Source: Colwellia sp. (lineage in GTDB: Bacteria > Pseudomonadota > Gammaproteobacteria > Enterobacterales > Alteromonadaceae). Taken from it: a stretch of 64,000 bases of DNA. How positions within the stretch are numbered: position 1 is the first letter of the stretch; each line of letters opens with the position of its first letter. Position numbers and translations under genes: made by a program. The stretch spans positions 1 to 64,000 of the forward strand of contig JALJPB010000016.1 in assembly GCA_022969175.1 (NCBI GenBank), in the 5' to 3' direction. Positions 38,104 through 47,929 of the stretch are shown here, piece by piece. Below the pieces are notes generated by a model. That model made no database searches. It was not told the DNA's origin and saw only the letters and a list, made by a program, of their open reading frames with translations.

Positions 38104-38457
38104 TTAGTTATCAAACATCATTATTGGTCGTACTTCTATACAGCCAAAAGCAGCACTGGGGATTCCTTTAGCCTTTTCTATTGCGTCGTCCAACGTATCA
38201 CATTCAAGTAAATAGAAACCTCCAAGTTGTTCTTTAGTTTCAGCAAAAGGACCGTCGGTAAGTAACGTTTTACCATCACGTACTCGAACAGTAGTCGCAG
38301 TATTCGTTGGTTGTAAAGCTTCTCCAGCAACAAAATCCCCCGTATCCTTTATGCCTTGAGTAAAGTCCATATAATCTTGAAAAATCTTTCCGTTTTCTTC
38401 ATCACTATGAGTTGCCATTATAGTTTCGGCTTCATAAATTAAACATAAAAATTGCAT
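38104..38457 (-). CDS. YCII/DGPF-domain protein, partner of the ECF42 sigma factor
   Basis: A 117-residue cytosolic protein with the YCII-related fold and the DGPFAETKEQLGGFYLLE signature that gives DGPF proteins their name. Genes of this type are typically co-expressed with ECF42 sigma factors and are their direct targets; the biochemical role is unknown. It lies 112 bp upstream of the sigma gene on the same strand. Confidence 0.9.
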   Translation of the reverse strand: MQFLCLIYEAETIMATHSDEENGKIFQDYMDFTQGIKDTGDFVAGEALQPTNTATTVRVRDGKTLLTDGPFAETKEQLGGFYLLECDTLDDAIEKAKGIPSAAFGCIEVRPIMMFDN

Positions 38458-38762
38458 TAGGTAATCCTCTATAGATGTTTGTTTTAATAGTTAGCATCAA
38501 TTTAGCTAATAGAAATAACACCATAATTAAATGGCATTAGTTAATAGACGAATAATATTAAACAAAACCGACATTATCATATAAATATATTTACTAAAAA
38601 GTTTACCTTTTTGTGAAACATAGCTGAACTAAGTAATAAATCAACTTAAAATGGCTTAGATAATATTAGTTGAACACTTCAATGTCAGCTAATAAAATTA
38701 GAGGGTAATAAAAGCAGTTCTGCTGACTTATTTTAAAACTTTATAACTGGTGCCCGATAAAA

Positions 38763-39440
38763 TCATTGAACTTTAACTAGCTTAAAATCTTCGGTTTCAA
38801 AATATAAGGGTTTTATCGTGCCACAATTTAGAAACTTATATTGAAGTTCAATTTCTTTTGGTACTGGCGATGATGTGGTAAAACGCCCTAAACAACTGGC
38901 TTCCAGGTCAATACCCAATATATGATCAAAGCTAGGAGCTTGCTGAATTCTATGAATATAAATTTTATAATTTTCTCTTAATGAAACAACATCATACTCT
39001 TGTTTTGTACTTGAAGGCTTAATGTCATCAAAATTACGAACATACAATTGCTTATCAAAAGACAGTGAAATATTTTCATAAACTAACATTCCACCACGCT
39101 CAAAATGCCCTGCATATAAATCAGCCTGTATAATCATTCTTTCTCCACGCATTAGGCGTTGTAAATTAAACGGCTTGGGTTTAATAGTAATGAATTGACC
39201 ATCTCTGACCGTTTGCAATACTGCCAAATCATTATTATCTAATTTATATAGTAACTGAACGTTATGAGGCTTCTTATAAAGTGGTAAATGAGAAGCATAA
39301 ATACTAGAGCCCTGCGTAACCAAAACCATTCCATGAATACCCATATATGCAGGGTCTAATGGCGGTAATTCTATAACTTCATCCTCAGCAAAACTAACTA
39401 GACTTAATAAAAACAATGTACTAAATAACAATTTTTTCAT
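38763..39440 (-). CDS. Exported protein of unknown function
   Basis: A 225-residue protein with a signal peptide (MKKLLFSTLFLLSLVSFA, cut before EDE). The mature part begins with the acidic/proline segment VIELPPLDPAY and is predicted beta-rich (MVLVTQGSSIYASHLPLY). Two cysteines (in LEASCLG and LNCGT) could form a disulfide. I do not recognise the family. It stands alone. Confidence 0.8.
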   Translation of the reverse strand: MKKLLFSTLFLLSLVSFAEDEVIELPPLDPAYMGIHGMVLVTQGSSIYASHLPLYKKPHNVQLLYKLDNNDLAVLQTVRDGQFITIKPKPFNLQRLMRGERMIIQADLYAGHFERGGMLVYENISLSFDKQLYVRNFDDIKPSSTKQEYDVVSLRENYKIYIHRIQQAPSFDHILGIDLEASCLGRFTTSSPVPKEIELQYKFLNCGTIKPLYFETEDFKLVKVQ

Positions 39441-40020
39441 AAATAAATTATCACTCTAAAAGTTAAAAGTATTTTCAGTAATCAAAGTTTTAGCTCTGAA
39501 AACTACATTATAGTTAGTTTTTCAAGCAAGGATCCTATTAAAGTAAGATGTTATGTTTTTTTACTATTAAATAACTTGGCACTTTATCTTATTTTTTAAG
39601 TCAGCAAAGAAACGTCTTACACAGTAAAATAAATCTATTTTTTGTGACTTTGCTTTTTATTGATAGGTTTAGGCAGCATCCCCCCTAAAGCTGATGCCAT
39701 TATTCCCTTATCCACTATTTGAACATAAATTACTTTATAGACATCAATCCGCTGACATTTTGCATGCCGGTACTGTCAGTTTTGTTCGGGATCAGCAATC
39801 AGTTTTAAGACGATGAGGTGCACAGCTGCTACTTTCCTGACCAGCAGTCTATGGCAAGCTTAAATAGCATAGGGTTGATTTGTACTACAAGGATGCAATT
39901 TAAGCGCGGGAGTCCACTGTCTTTATTGATGTTTACAATGCTCCCAGAGGGAAAGGGTTCATTAGCTAACGTAACAGCAGTTACTGAGAATAATCATTTA
40001 CCGTAATCGATGCCCTGCCT
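39441..40020. other. 580-bp gap, possibly decayed coding sequence
   Basis: Base composition from about 39650 to 40010 is less AT-rich than its surroundings, and several frames give short protein-like stretches broken by stops (for example RHQSADILHAGTVSFVRDQQ, then FIDVYNAPRGKGFIS). This looks like an eroded gene, but I cannot name the family. Confidence 0.35.
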
Positions 40021-40863
40021 CTAATTCTTTTTACCCTCGCTGAGTTGAATAAACTTATCCAGCTTATTCAAGTTAATATTTGGATATAAAGCTTGATAAG
40101 AACTTCTAACTTTATCAATAATATGGCTTGGGGTACCCTTGCTAATTGCCATGCAAAGATCTGCTTGGTCTTCAGGTTTTAAAGAATACACTTTTTCTAT
40201 CGTTTTATTTGGTAACTTCAGATTAGCAAGCATTTGAACTATAGCCTCTTCAGTTTCAACAAGTAAATCAACCCTATTCTTTAACAGCTTTTGTAAATTT
40301 GATTTGTTCGAAGACGTTAAAAAAAGATTAACACCTTCTTCCATTCCTTTGCTTAAAAACAACTTGTGAAGAAAAGTACCACGCGTGATACTGTAAGAAT
40401 ATTTATTAAGATCGCTTTCCTTTTTAATGTGCAAATTTTTCCGACGAGATAATTTGTAAACTGAATGTATTGGACTGGATAATAAGGGGCAGATCCAGTG
40501 GAAAAACTTTTCTCTACTTGGTGTACGGTAAATAGAATAAATCAAAACATTATCTTGTGCTATTGCAATGCTAAACGAGCGCTGCCAAGGATAGAGCTCA
40601 ATTTTATAACGAATATTGGCATGTTTTAGTACCGACGTAACAACCTTTGTTGAACTACCGGTAATTTCCCCCTTTGAGTCAACATAGTTATAGGGAAACC
40701 AAGGTTCGGTAACGACCAAAAGCTTATCGCTAGGCGATATGGTATTTGCAATTAAATCATGTTGATTATTCTCGCCAGCATTGACGAACTTCAACAGCAC
40801 GAGAAAAATAAAAATACATTGTATAAGTTTAGTTCTACAATTACCGTTCATGTTGTAGACCAT
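40021..40863 (-). CDS. Orphan periplasmic substrate-binding protein (SBP_bac_3 family)
   Basis: A 280-residue secreted family 3 binding protein. A signal peptide (IFIFLVLLKFVNA, cut near residue 30) is followed by VVTEPWFPYNYVDSKGEITG, IELYPWQRSFSIA and the hinge region. The PWQRSF motif is shared with the gene at 41664 (PWSRAQ), so the two are relatives. No permease or ATPase is adjacent. A second ATG 12 bp downstream is also a possible start. Confidence 0.8.
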   Translation of the reverse strand: MVYNMNGNCRTKLIQCIFIFLVLLKFVNAGENNQHDLIANTISPSDKLLVVTEPWFPYNYVDSKGEITGSSTKVVTSVLKHANIRYKIELYPWQRSFSIAIAQDNVLIYSIYRTPSREKFFHWICPLLSSPIHSVYKLSRRKNLHIKKESDLNKYSYSITRGTFLHKLFLSKGMEEGVNLFLTSSNKSNLQKLLKNRVDLLVETEEAIVQMLANLKLPNKTIEKVYSLKPEDQADLCMAISKGTPSHIIDKVRSSYQALYPNINLNKLDKFIQLSEGKKN

Positions 40864-40959
40864 TCATTACCTATTCAGAGATTAATACTGAGTATAGAGT
40901 ATAAGTAATATAAACACCCTACTCGGTTAATCATTCCAGGTACAAGAGACATATCATAG

Positions 40960-41330
40960 CGGCCAATCAGCTGTAGCCATAATCAAGACATAGAAAGAGA
41001 AGATAGTACTCAATCATTTATAGATACTATTGACTACTTATCGAAGGAAGGTACTGCGAGTTATGTGTCACCCCCAGCCTTAAAAACAAAAGTTGAGATT
41101 ATCAATTCAATCGAAGAAGGTATACAACTACTGGATGGTATTTATAAAAATACTATTGTTACATATGACGTAGAAAAAGCTGATGAAGCAGGTAATGAAA
41201 AATCAGCTGAAACTATCCATATGGCGGCATTGCATATTTCAAAGCCTATTTTCATGCTGTTAAGCAATCAGAAAAGATAACAAATATGTTTAGTGAAGAA
41301 TTAACTCACTATATTTTAAAGCAGCTTTAA
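40960..41330 (+). pseudogene. Frameshifted gene of unknown family
   Basis: Coding character is continuous across two frames. Frame one is open from 40960 (no ATG; GTG at 41065) and reads ...EGTASYVSPPALKTKVEIIN... to a stop at 41280. From about 41225 the third frame takes over with a convincing helical tail, AYFKAYFHAVKQSEKITNMF, and ends at 41330. A single indel near 41225-41232 would join them. The start is also missing. I do not recognise the family. Confidence 0.55.
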
Positions 41331-41583
41331 TTTTGAATGAATCACGGTTACTGAGACAAATATGATCTGAATCTGTTTATTTAATTTCACAGTTCAGTGT
41401 CGTATTTTTTTAATCGTTAGCCTTTTGATGTTTCCAGAAACGTCAACGTTTAGCGATTATTTATTCTTGAAATAAGCAGAAGCGAATGACTGCAATATTA
41501 TTTATGAGGCTTCAGCAATATAACCCTTTCTAACTAGAGTACAAAAGTTAACCAAAAACTTCACATCCCTGTTGTCAAGCAGA

Positions 41584-41612
41584 CATAATGTTCGATCAAA
41601 AAAGGGTAACAA
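41584..41612. repeat. Partial copy G of the terminator repeat
   Basis: CATAATGTTCGATCAAAAAA followed by GGGTAACAACA matches the left half of copies C and D, but the second hairpin arm and the fdx-like part are absent. It lies just upstream of the next gene. Confidence 0.55.
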
Positions 41613-41663
41613 CATCCTATATATACTAATATTTTAGCCTTAATTATCGGCTATACTAAAAAG

Positions 41664-42428
41664 ATGAAATTTTTTATACCTTTGATTTTATTGCTATCTA
41701 TAGCAGGTTCAGCTTATGGGAAAAAACAGCCTTTTATTTGGGTCGATGACCAAGACTATGAGCCTTATATTTATTTCAATTCAAATATGCAAGTTGCGGG
41801 AATATTTCATGAAATTATGACAGCAGTATTTGCAAAAATGGATATCCCTTTGTCATACCAACTTTACCCATGGAGTAGAGCACAAAAGTTAATAACTATC
41901 GGACGTGCTGATGGAATGATTACCATCCCTACCAAAGAACGGTTAGCGTATTTAGTCGCCAGTGACCCCATTATCCAAGTTGGCATGAAAGTTCATTACA
42001 ACAAAAGCAACACGAAACGGGCAAATATTGCCAAAGTAAGTTCACTTAAAGAATTGCACTCTTTTGTGCTTATAGATTATCAAGGCGATGGTTGGGCTGA
42101 AAGTAATTTAAGAGATTATAATGTGATGTGGGCTCCCAACTATACAAGCGCTGTTATGATGATTGCAGCTAATAGGGGAGATATTTTTTTAGATGATCCT
42201 ATTTCAATTAAATATCATATTAAAAAACAAATTGAATTAAATTCGGTATTGGGTGATAAGCTTTTGCTCATTGAACAAGGCGAACACGTGATTTTTTCAG
42301 CACCTCATTGTTTAATGATATCAAAAGAGTCGACATACCTTTCAATACTGAAAGAATTTAATGCTGCATTGCAAGCAATAAAAGATAACGGTGAATACGA
42401 TAAAATTATCAGTAAATATATAAATTAA
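41664..42428 (+). CDS. Orphan periplasmic substrate-binding protein (SBP_bac_3 family)
   Basis: A 254-residue secreted family 3 binding protein. The signal peptide is FIPLILLLSIAGSAYG, cut near residue 19. The body shows IWVDDQDYEPYIYF, LYPWSRAQKLITIGRADGM and the terminal ALQAIKDNGEYDKIISKYI. Related to the gene at 40021 in the opposite orientation. No transporter partner nearby; ligand unknown. Confidence 0.82.
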   Translation: MKFFIPLILLLSIAGSAYGKKQPFIWVDDQDYEPYIYFNSNMQVAGIFHEIMTAVFAKMDIPLSYQLYPWSRAQKLITIGRADGMITIPTKERLAYLVASDPIIQVGMKVHYNKSNTKRANIAKVSSLKELHSFVLIDYQGDGWAESNLRDYNVMWAPNYTSAVMMIAANRGDIFLDDPISIKYHIKKQIELNSVLGDKLLLIEQGEHVIFSAPHCLMISKESTYLSILKEFNAALQAIKDNGEYDKIISKYIN

Positions 42429-42587
42429 AAAATATATCATCTATGAGTGGGCGTACGGCTAAATCTAAAATCTCTACAATTATATTTACAACCGATGGTC
42501 ATTTTCATGCTAATAGCAATGTTCACTCGTTGGTGGAACATTACTATTTTGGAATAATCCTCTGAAAATTTAATTTTGACGTTAATT

Positions 42588-44054
42588 CTACTTCGCAATA
42601 GTTACCCGAGAATGATAATTCCCGCCATTTTTAATTTTTACAATATTACCTCGTTCATTACGGATAAATTTTATATATTCCTGATCAACCACCTTACCAT
42701 TTTCTATTAATTGGAACGTATCACCTTCTACATGTTGATAGTTGTACAACGCATACTTAAGCGACTGTGCGGGTAAGTACAACAACATCAAACCGGTTCC
42801 CCAGCTACCAACATAATACTCACTATTCCAAGGGTTCAAGTTATAAAACCCTGTGTATTGAGACAGATCGAGATCGTGTTCTACTTCATTTTTTGTGTTT
42901 TCTTCAAATTCTAACTCGATTGATTCGGCGCGATTAATAATATCAATTAGGCCTGAAACATACTTAGGTGTGTTTACACGGTTAGCATTGGCAAGAATGG
43001 CATAGCCCATTTTATTCGTTACATCCATCTTAAAATAGCTTACGTAGCCTGGGCATACTCCACCATGCATAGCCCAGTCATTACCTTTCTTGTCAGTAAC
43101 CACTTCATAACCAAAGCCACGGTCGTGTTCATTTCTTTTGGTGGTGCCTTGAGTTTTATACATACTTTTTAGGGTAGATGGTTTCATTAACTCAGCTTTC
43201 GATGCATCAACTAACCGAAACTGCCACATGGCAAATTTGGCCAAATCAACAGCAGTAGTTGATATGCCAGCTGCTGGCTGCATCGCTTTGGTTTGATAAA
43301 AGTTAGCGACCTTACGCTTGCCATTTCTATTGGTCGACGTATAACCTATCGCATGTTTATTTCCATATAGCGATGATTGCATTTCTACAACAGAATTAGA
43401 CATTTTCAGCGGTTGAAATATATTAGATTCAATGTAGTCTTTGTAGGATTCGCCTGTTACTTCTTCTACAATTAATCCCAGTAAGGCTGAGCCAATATTG
43501 CTGTACGTGATGTCTGAACCAACCGGATGAGCTGTTTCTAACGTTGATAAAACCTCATACAATTCTTCTTCCGTTGGGAAGTAATGTTCAGGTCCACTCC
43601 AGTACGGATGGCTATCGCGTGACAACCCCGAGGTATGGGCAAGTAATGAACGAATCGTTACTGAACCACCTTCTGGAAACTTCTGATTAACGGCGTATTT
43701 CGGCAAAATATCCTTCACCTTATCATCTAAGTTGATCTTACCTTCGTCCACCAATTTCATAATAGCCGTAGCCGTGAATATTTTAGAAGTAGAACATATG
43801 CTACTCATCGTGTTTTCATTACTTGTCGCTGAGTCTTCGTAGTGAGCATTGCCAAAGGCTCCGCTCCACAATGTTTTCTGATCTTTTACCACTACCCCCG
43901 AAATAAAAGGGATGTCTTCATAGTCTTTTTGCGCCTTTAGCCATACATCAATGAGTGTGGATACATCCTCATATTTCGTCTTGTTCTCTTGGCCGTAAGC
44001 GATGGCAGCATTTAGACATAAAAATGTCGATAGAATAAAATTATAAATTTTCAT
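42588..44054 (-). CDS. Exported S12-family serine hydrolase (beta-lactamase/penicillin-binding-like)
   Basis: A 488-residue secreted protein. A signal peptide ends at about AIAYG-QE. The class C beta-lactamase-type domain has nucleophile SxxK at Ser88-Lys91 (CSTSKIF), the YSN motif (VGSDITYSNIGSALLGL) and the HGG third motif (WAMHGGVCPGY). A beta-rich C-terminal domain follows. Such enzymes range from peptidases and esterases to lactamases. It is close to the gene at 49780 (same CPGY and NIFQPLKM/NILTPLKM features). Confidence 0.88.
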   Translation of the reverse strand: MKIYNFILSTFLCLNAAIAYGQENKTKYEDVSTLIDVWLKAQKDYEDIPFISGVVVKDQKTLWSGAFGNAHYEDSATSNENTMSSICSTSKIFTATAIMKLVDEGKINLDDKVKDILPKYAVNQKFPEGGSVTIRSLLAHTSGLSRDSHPYWSGPEHYFPTEEELYEVLSTLETAHPVGSDITYSNIGSALLGLIVEEVTGESYKDYIESNIFQPLKMSNSVVEMQSSLYGNKHAIGYTSTNRNGKRKVANFYQTKAMQPAAGISTTAVDLAKFAMWQFRLVDASKAELMKPSTLKSMYKTQGTTKRNEHDRGFGYEVVTDKKGNDWAMHGGVCPGYVSYFKMDVTNKMGYAILANANRVNTPKYVSGLIDIINRAESIELEFEENTKNEVEHDLDLSQYTGFYNLNPWNSEYYVGSWGTGLMLLYLPAQSLKYALYNYQHVEGDTFQLIENGKVVDQEYIKFIRNERGNIVKIKNGGNYHSRVTIAK

Positions 44055-44213
44055 AGTAGTATTTGTTTCTTTGTTTGTTTAAAAGTAAGGGGGTCTTAAC
44101 AAAGTGGCTATCAATGATCACTTTGCTCAATCGGTAATCAGTATGTTTTTTAAGTAAGGATTAGCCTTTAATTGATAAAAACTTATCCTTTATAGGAGAT
44201 ATTGGTCTATCAG

Positions 44214-44567
44214 CTAAGTTATTTTTTCCTGGCGAGATTGCTGTTTGGATTTGTTCTGTTGTGTTGGCGTTTTTTTACCTGCAATTAATACGGTTAATGA
44301 CGCCTTGTGCTCTATTTTATCTAGCTTAATCACACTAGGCTTGGCATTCAATTTAACTTTAGTTATCGCTTTGGTTTTGGTCGCTACTTTCATTTCCTTC
44401 ATTGCGTTATTCTTAGTCGCATCAGATTCGGCATAGTTTGAATTGTCGACGATGACAGAAAGTAACTCTTTTTGTGGTTCATTGGCATTGGCATATTGCT
44501 GGTTTGGCACTAACAAGACCAAAAAAAATAGTGCGTTTGCGCTAGTTAGTTTATTTATCAATTTCAT
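44214..44567 (-). CDS. Small exported Lys-rich protein of unknown function
   Basis: A 117-residue protein. The start at 44567 is chosen because GGAGAAG lies 6 bp upstream. A signal peptide ends near YANA-NE. The mature protein is basic (many Lys, with a KATKTKAITKVKLNAKP stretch). No recognised family. It is divergent from the response regulator gene and could be one of its targets. Confidence 0.6.
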   Translation of the reverse strand: MKLINKLTSANALFFLVLLVPNQQYANANEPQKELLSVIVDNSNYAESDATKNNAMKEMKVATKTKAITKVKLNAKPSVIKLDKIEHKASLTVLIAGKKTPTQQNKSKQQSRQEKIT

Positions 44568-44834
44568 GTTCTTCTCCATTAGGTTTACAAGGTTTGATTG
44601 GTGATTCAGTTTACTAACTCTGTGAATGAGCTAAGCTAGGACAAAGTTTATCCCTGACAACCGAAGCAAAATAGGCAGCGTTTGGTAAACAAACGATGGA
44701 GATAGTTTACAAAAAAGTTACATGAAGAAATTTAGAGCGGTGTTAATATCAATTCATCACTAATAGGGTTGAAGTCAGTTATTAAATACCCGTTCTTACA
44801 ATATAATGTATGAAAAAACGAGGGCATATCTAGC

Positions 44835-45545
44835 ATGGCAAAATCAACATCAATCCTTATCATTGAAGACGAAGTCGCCATTCGCGTCGGCCTTGTTGAT
44901 GTATTGATATATCATGGTTATCAGGTTGATTATGCAGAAGAAGGACTGTCTGGTCTCGAAAAGGCGCTTACAGGCAATTATGACCTTATCTTACTCGACG
45001 TAATGCTGCCTAATATGGATGGCTTTCAGATATGTACAAAAATAAGAGAGCAGGATAAAGGACAAGCTATTATCATGCTTACCGCTAAATCAACCGATGA
45101 AGACGTCATTAACGGGTTTACCTTAGGGGCCGATGACTATGTCTCTAAGCCTTTTTCGGTAGCTCAGCTAATTTTAAGAATTAAAGCCGTATTAAGGCGA
45201 AGTACACTTAAAAATACCGAGTTAACGTTCATTCAGCTTGATGAAAATCGCAGAATCGATTTACAAAATCTTTGCATTCAAATAGGAAAAAATAGCCTTC
45301 CATTTACAAAACGAGAAATAGAAGTTATTGAATACTTGCAGCGCTATAATCAAAGACCGGTAGCAAGAGAGGAGTTACTCTCCTCAGTGTGGGGATATTC
45401 TGAAAGTATGGACATTGAAACACGAACCGTTGATATTCACATAGCACGCATAAGACGAAAAATTGAGATAGAGCCAAAGAATCCGGAATTCTTGATCACC
45501 GTAAGAGGCGCGGGTTATCGTTTGATTTGCGAAAGTGACAACTAG
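44835..45545 (+). CDS. OmpR-family response regulator
   Basis: A 236-residue response regulator: receiver domain with EDE, phospho-acceptor Asp55 (LILLDVMLP), MLTAKS and KPFS, then a winged helix (PFTKREIEVIEYLQRY, VDIHIARIRRKIE, TVRGAGYRL). The stop codon is followed immediately by the kinase start codon, so the pair is one operon. TATAATGT about 30 bp upstream is a probable -10 region. Confidence 0.93.
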   Translation: MAKSTSILIIEDEVAIRVGLVDVLIYHGYQVDYAEEGLSGLEKALTGNYDLILLDVMLPNMDGFQICTKIREQDKGQAIIMLTAKSTDEDVINGFTLGADDYVSKPFSVAQLILRIKAVLRRSTLKNTELTFIQLDENRRIDLQNLCIQIGKNSLPFTKREIEVIEYLQRYNQRPVAREELLSSVWGYSESMDIETRTVDIHIARIRRKIEIEPKNPEFLITVRGAGYRLICESDN

Positions 45546-47534
45546 ATGAGTATTAAGCAGTTCATTCGTGATCAATTTTCTGGAGGTTGGTTTTCCAAAG
45601 AATGGCTTTTTCAAAATAATCTGGCGAAAAATAGATTATCAAAAGGGCGTTTGCAGTTTTTATTTACGCTATTCTTTCTGGCACTTGCGATTCCATCGGC
45701 TATTATTAGCTACATTGCTTATGAAAAACTGCGTTGGGAAACCTTTCACCAATACCAGCAAACAGCACAATCATTTGCTTTGGAATTGAACAATACACTT
45801 AACCTAGCGGTCACAAAAGAAGAGGCTCGATCAGACAGTGACTATTCATTTCTAATACTGGAAGGCGATCCTAAAGCCCTTTTTTTGCAGCGTTCAATCT
45901 TATCTCGTTATCCAGTTGAATCTGACTTCCCAGGTATAGTCGGATATTTTCAAGTGGATTCAAATGGTGTATTTAGCTCGCCACTGCTGCCTGAAGACTT
46001 AAATCAGTCAGGTTTTTACGGGCTTTCCGACGAAGACAAATTATTACGAAAGCAACTTTCATTTAACTTACATAACATTCTCTACCAAAACCAACTCATT
46101 GCTAAACCTTCCATAAGTTCACCTTATGCATCTTCCACAGATTCATCTTTAGAAGATGAGAAAAAGAAGAATATAAAAGATGAAACTGTTTTGGGTTTTG
46201 CCCAATTAGAATCAGCAACAGCAGAAAAAAAACTAAAAAAACCTACTTTACCTAAGCTACCTAAAAGAAAAGAAAAAAGTTATATTCCACAACAGGGGGG
46301 AGCCTTAATAAAAGAGGCACCATCAACTGACTATGGCTTTAACAAAGATAATGACAAAATAACAAAGGCAGTGAATGAACAGGCTGTAAGCATTAACCTT
46401 TTTGAAAGCGAGATTGAGCCCTTTCGATTTAGTTTATTAAAAAGTGGCCATTTTGTCGCTTATCGACAAGTATGGCGCGATGGTAACCGACTTATTCAGG
46501 GCACAATTTTATCAGTCGACGATTTTTTTGAGCAAGTAATAAATAAGCGATTTAAACGTTCGCCTCTTTCTCAGTTCACCAGATTAAGTATAACTTACGG
46601 GGACAATTTACTTTCTAGCTATCCTACGCAGGCTATAAATGACAGTAGCGGAGAGTTGCTATCGTTAACACATTTTCCTGACCCCTTTCGCCAGCTTTCT
46701 TTAGCCTTTCATATGACAGATATGCCCAGCGGTGAGAGTGGAAAACTTATACTACTGATCGCATCCCTACTCGTTTTAGCATTGGTTTTTGGCACCTTTT
46801 CTCTATTTGGTCTAACGTATCGTCAATCACAATTAGCACAACAACATCAAGATTTTATTTCATCGGTCAGTCATGAATTAAAAACGCCAATCACTTCAAT
46901 TCAAATGTATGGTGAAATATTAAAAAATGGCTGGGTTGATGAGAGAAAAAGAGAAACGTACTACGATTTTATCTACAGTGAATCTGAAAGGCTTTCTAGA
47001 CTCATTTCAAATATTTTACAAATATCCGAAGTCAGTAGAAATAGGTTAAGTCTTGAAATGAAGCCGGTTACAGTGAATGAACTAGTGAGTGTTATTGAAT
47101 CTAAAATAGACTCACAAATAAAACAAAGTGGTTTCAAATATAAGCTCTCAGTGGAGCCTATAATTAACAACAAAAATATCAGCGTTGATATTGATGCCTT
47201 CATTCAAGTAATTATTAACCTAGTTGATAATGCGATAAAATACTCTGCCAGTTCCTCTGAGAAACAAATTGATATTGCCTTTAGTGTTTTATCCAGCAAT
47301 AAAATCTCTATTTCTGTTAGAGATTATGGCGTCGGTATAGCCAAATCTGAAGTCGACAAAGTATTTGAACTTTTTTACCGCATAGGTGATGAATTAACGC
47401 GAGAATCAAAAGGAACAGGCATAGGGCTTGCGCTAGTAAAAGAATTAACACATGCGATGAATGGAAAAATAAAAGTTGTCCATCATAATAAGGGTGTTGA
47501 ATTTATACTCAGTTTTGTATTACTAGATAGTTGA
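45546..47534 (+). CDS. Two-component sensor histidine kinase, 662 aa
   Basis: A membrane histidine kinase. Helix 1 lies about residues 38-61 and helix 2 about 399-421, leaving a large periplasmic domain of about 340 residues. That domain contains a Lys/Pro/Ser-rich low-complexity insert around residues 200-265. The HisKA box is SSVSHELKTPITS with His443; HATPase_c motifs are LVDNAIKYS, VRDYGVGI and GTGIGLALVKEL. Its gene starts directly after the regulator stop. The sensed signal is unknown. Confidence 0.92.
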   Translation: MSIKQFIRDQFSGGWFSKEWLFQNNLAKNRLSKGRLQFLFTLFFLALAIPSAIISYIAYEKLRWETFHQYQQTAQSFALELNNTLNLAVTKEEARSDSDYSFLILEGDPKALFLQRSILSRYPVESDFPGIVGYFQVDSNGVFSSPLLPEDLNQSGFYGLSDEDKLLRKQLSFNLHNILYQNQLIAKPSISSPYASSTDSSLEDEKKKNIKDETVLGFAQLESATAEKKLKKPTLPKLPKRKEKSYIPQQGGALIKEAPSTDYGFNKDNDKITKAVNEQAVSINLFESEIEPFRFSLLKSGHFVAYRQVWRDGNRLIQGTILSVDDFFEQVINKRFKRSPLSQFTRLSITYGDNLLSSYPTQAINDSSGELLSLTHFPDPFRQLSLAFHMTDMPSGESGKLILLIASLLVLALVFGTFSLFGLTYRQSQLAQQHQDFISSVSHELKTPITSIQMYGEILKNGWVDERKRETYYDFIYSESERLSRLISNILQISEVSRNRLSLEMKPVTVNELVSVIESKIDSQIKQSGFKYKLSVEPIINNKNISVDIDAFIQVIINLVDNAIKYSASSSEKQIDIAFSVLSSNKISISVRDYGVGIAKSEVDKVFELFYRIGDELTRESKGTGIGLALVKELTHAMNGKIKVVHHNKGVEFILSFVLLDS

Positions 47535-47582
47535 TAATTATCTATCTAGAGTAATTTTGAATAACAGGTCGATATCCGATAC

Positions 47583-47705
47583 CTACCCTATGCCTACATT
47601 TCCAAATACCACCCCAAATACGGCTCCCATTGATGAACCGAACGCGGCTCCCAAACCAATGGCTAAAGAACTGATGTCTTCTTTTTCTCCTAATTCATCA
47701 CTCAA
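47583..47705 (-). CDS. Possible 40-residue glycine-zipper membrane peptide
   Basis: A short frame with TTG start and a well-placed AAGGA 9 bp upstream. After a charged head (MSDELGEKEDIS) comes a hydrophobic glycine-zipper segment, AIGLGAAFGSSMGAVFGVVF, ending NVGIG. Short glycine-zipper proteins are common, frequently unannotated, and may be membrane peptides or immunity/toxin-like; function unknown. Confidence 0.5.
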   Translation of the reverse strand: MSDELGEKEDISSLAIGLGAAFGSSMGAVFGVVFGNVGIG

Positions 47706-47929
47706 TTGTTTAATTCCTTATTGTAAGTAAATAAAATTTATTATAACCAAACTGTGATTGTTACTTGGCGTCTATGCTATTTTTTATAGTAGTGGTCAAA
47801 ATCGATGTTCTCGCTTAAAAAAACCGTCTTTAATTCGTTGTTTAGCCTCTAGAAGTGACACACTAGTATCCGCTGTTGTCGATGTCGATGTCGATGAATA
47901 ATCCAACGTGCAAAAGGAAGTATCAGACG

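Noticed and set aside
39818-40006. Plus-strand frame of 62 residues
   Set aside because: One of several short frames in a broken region; no start signal and no family.
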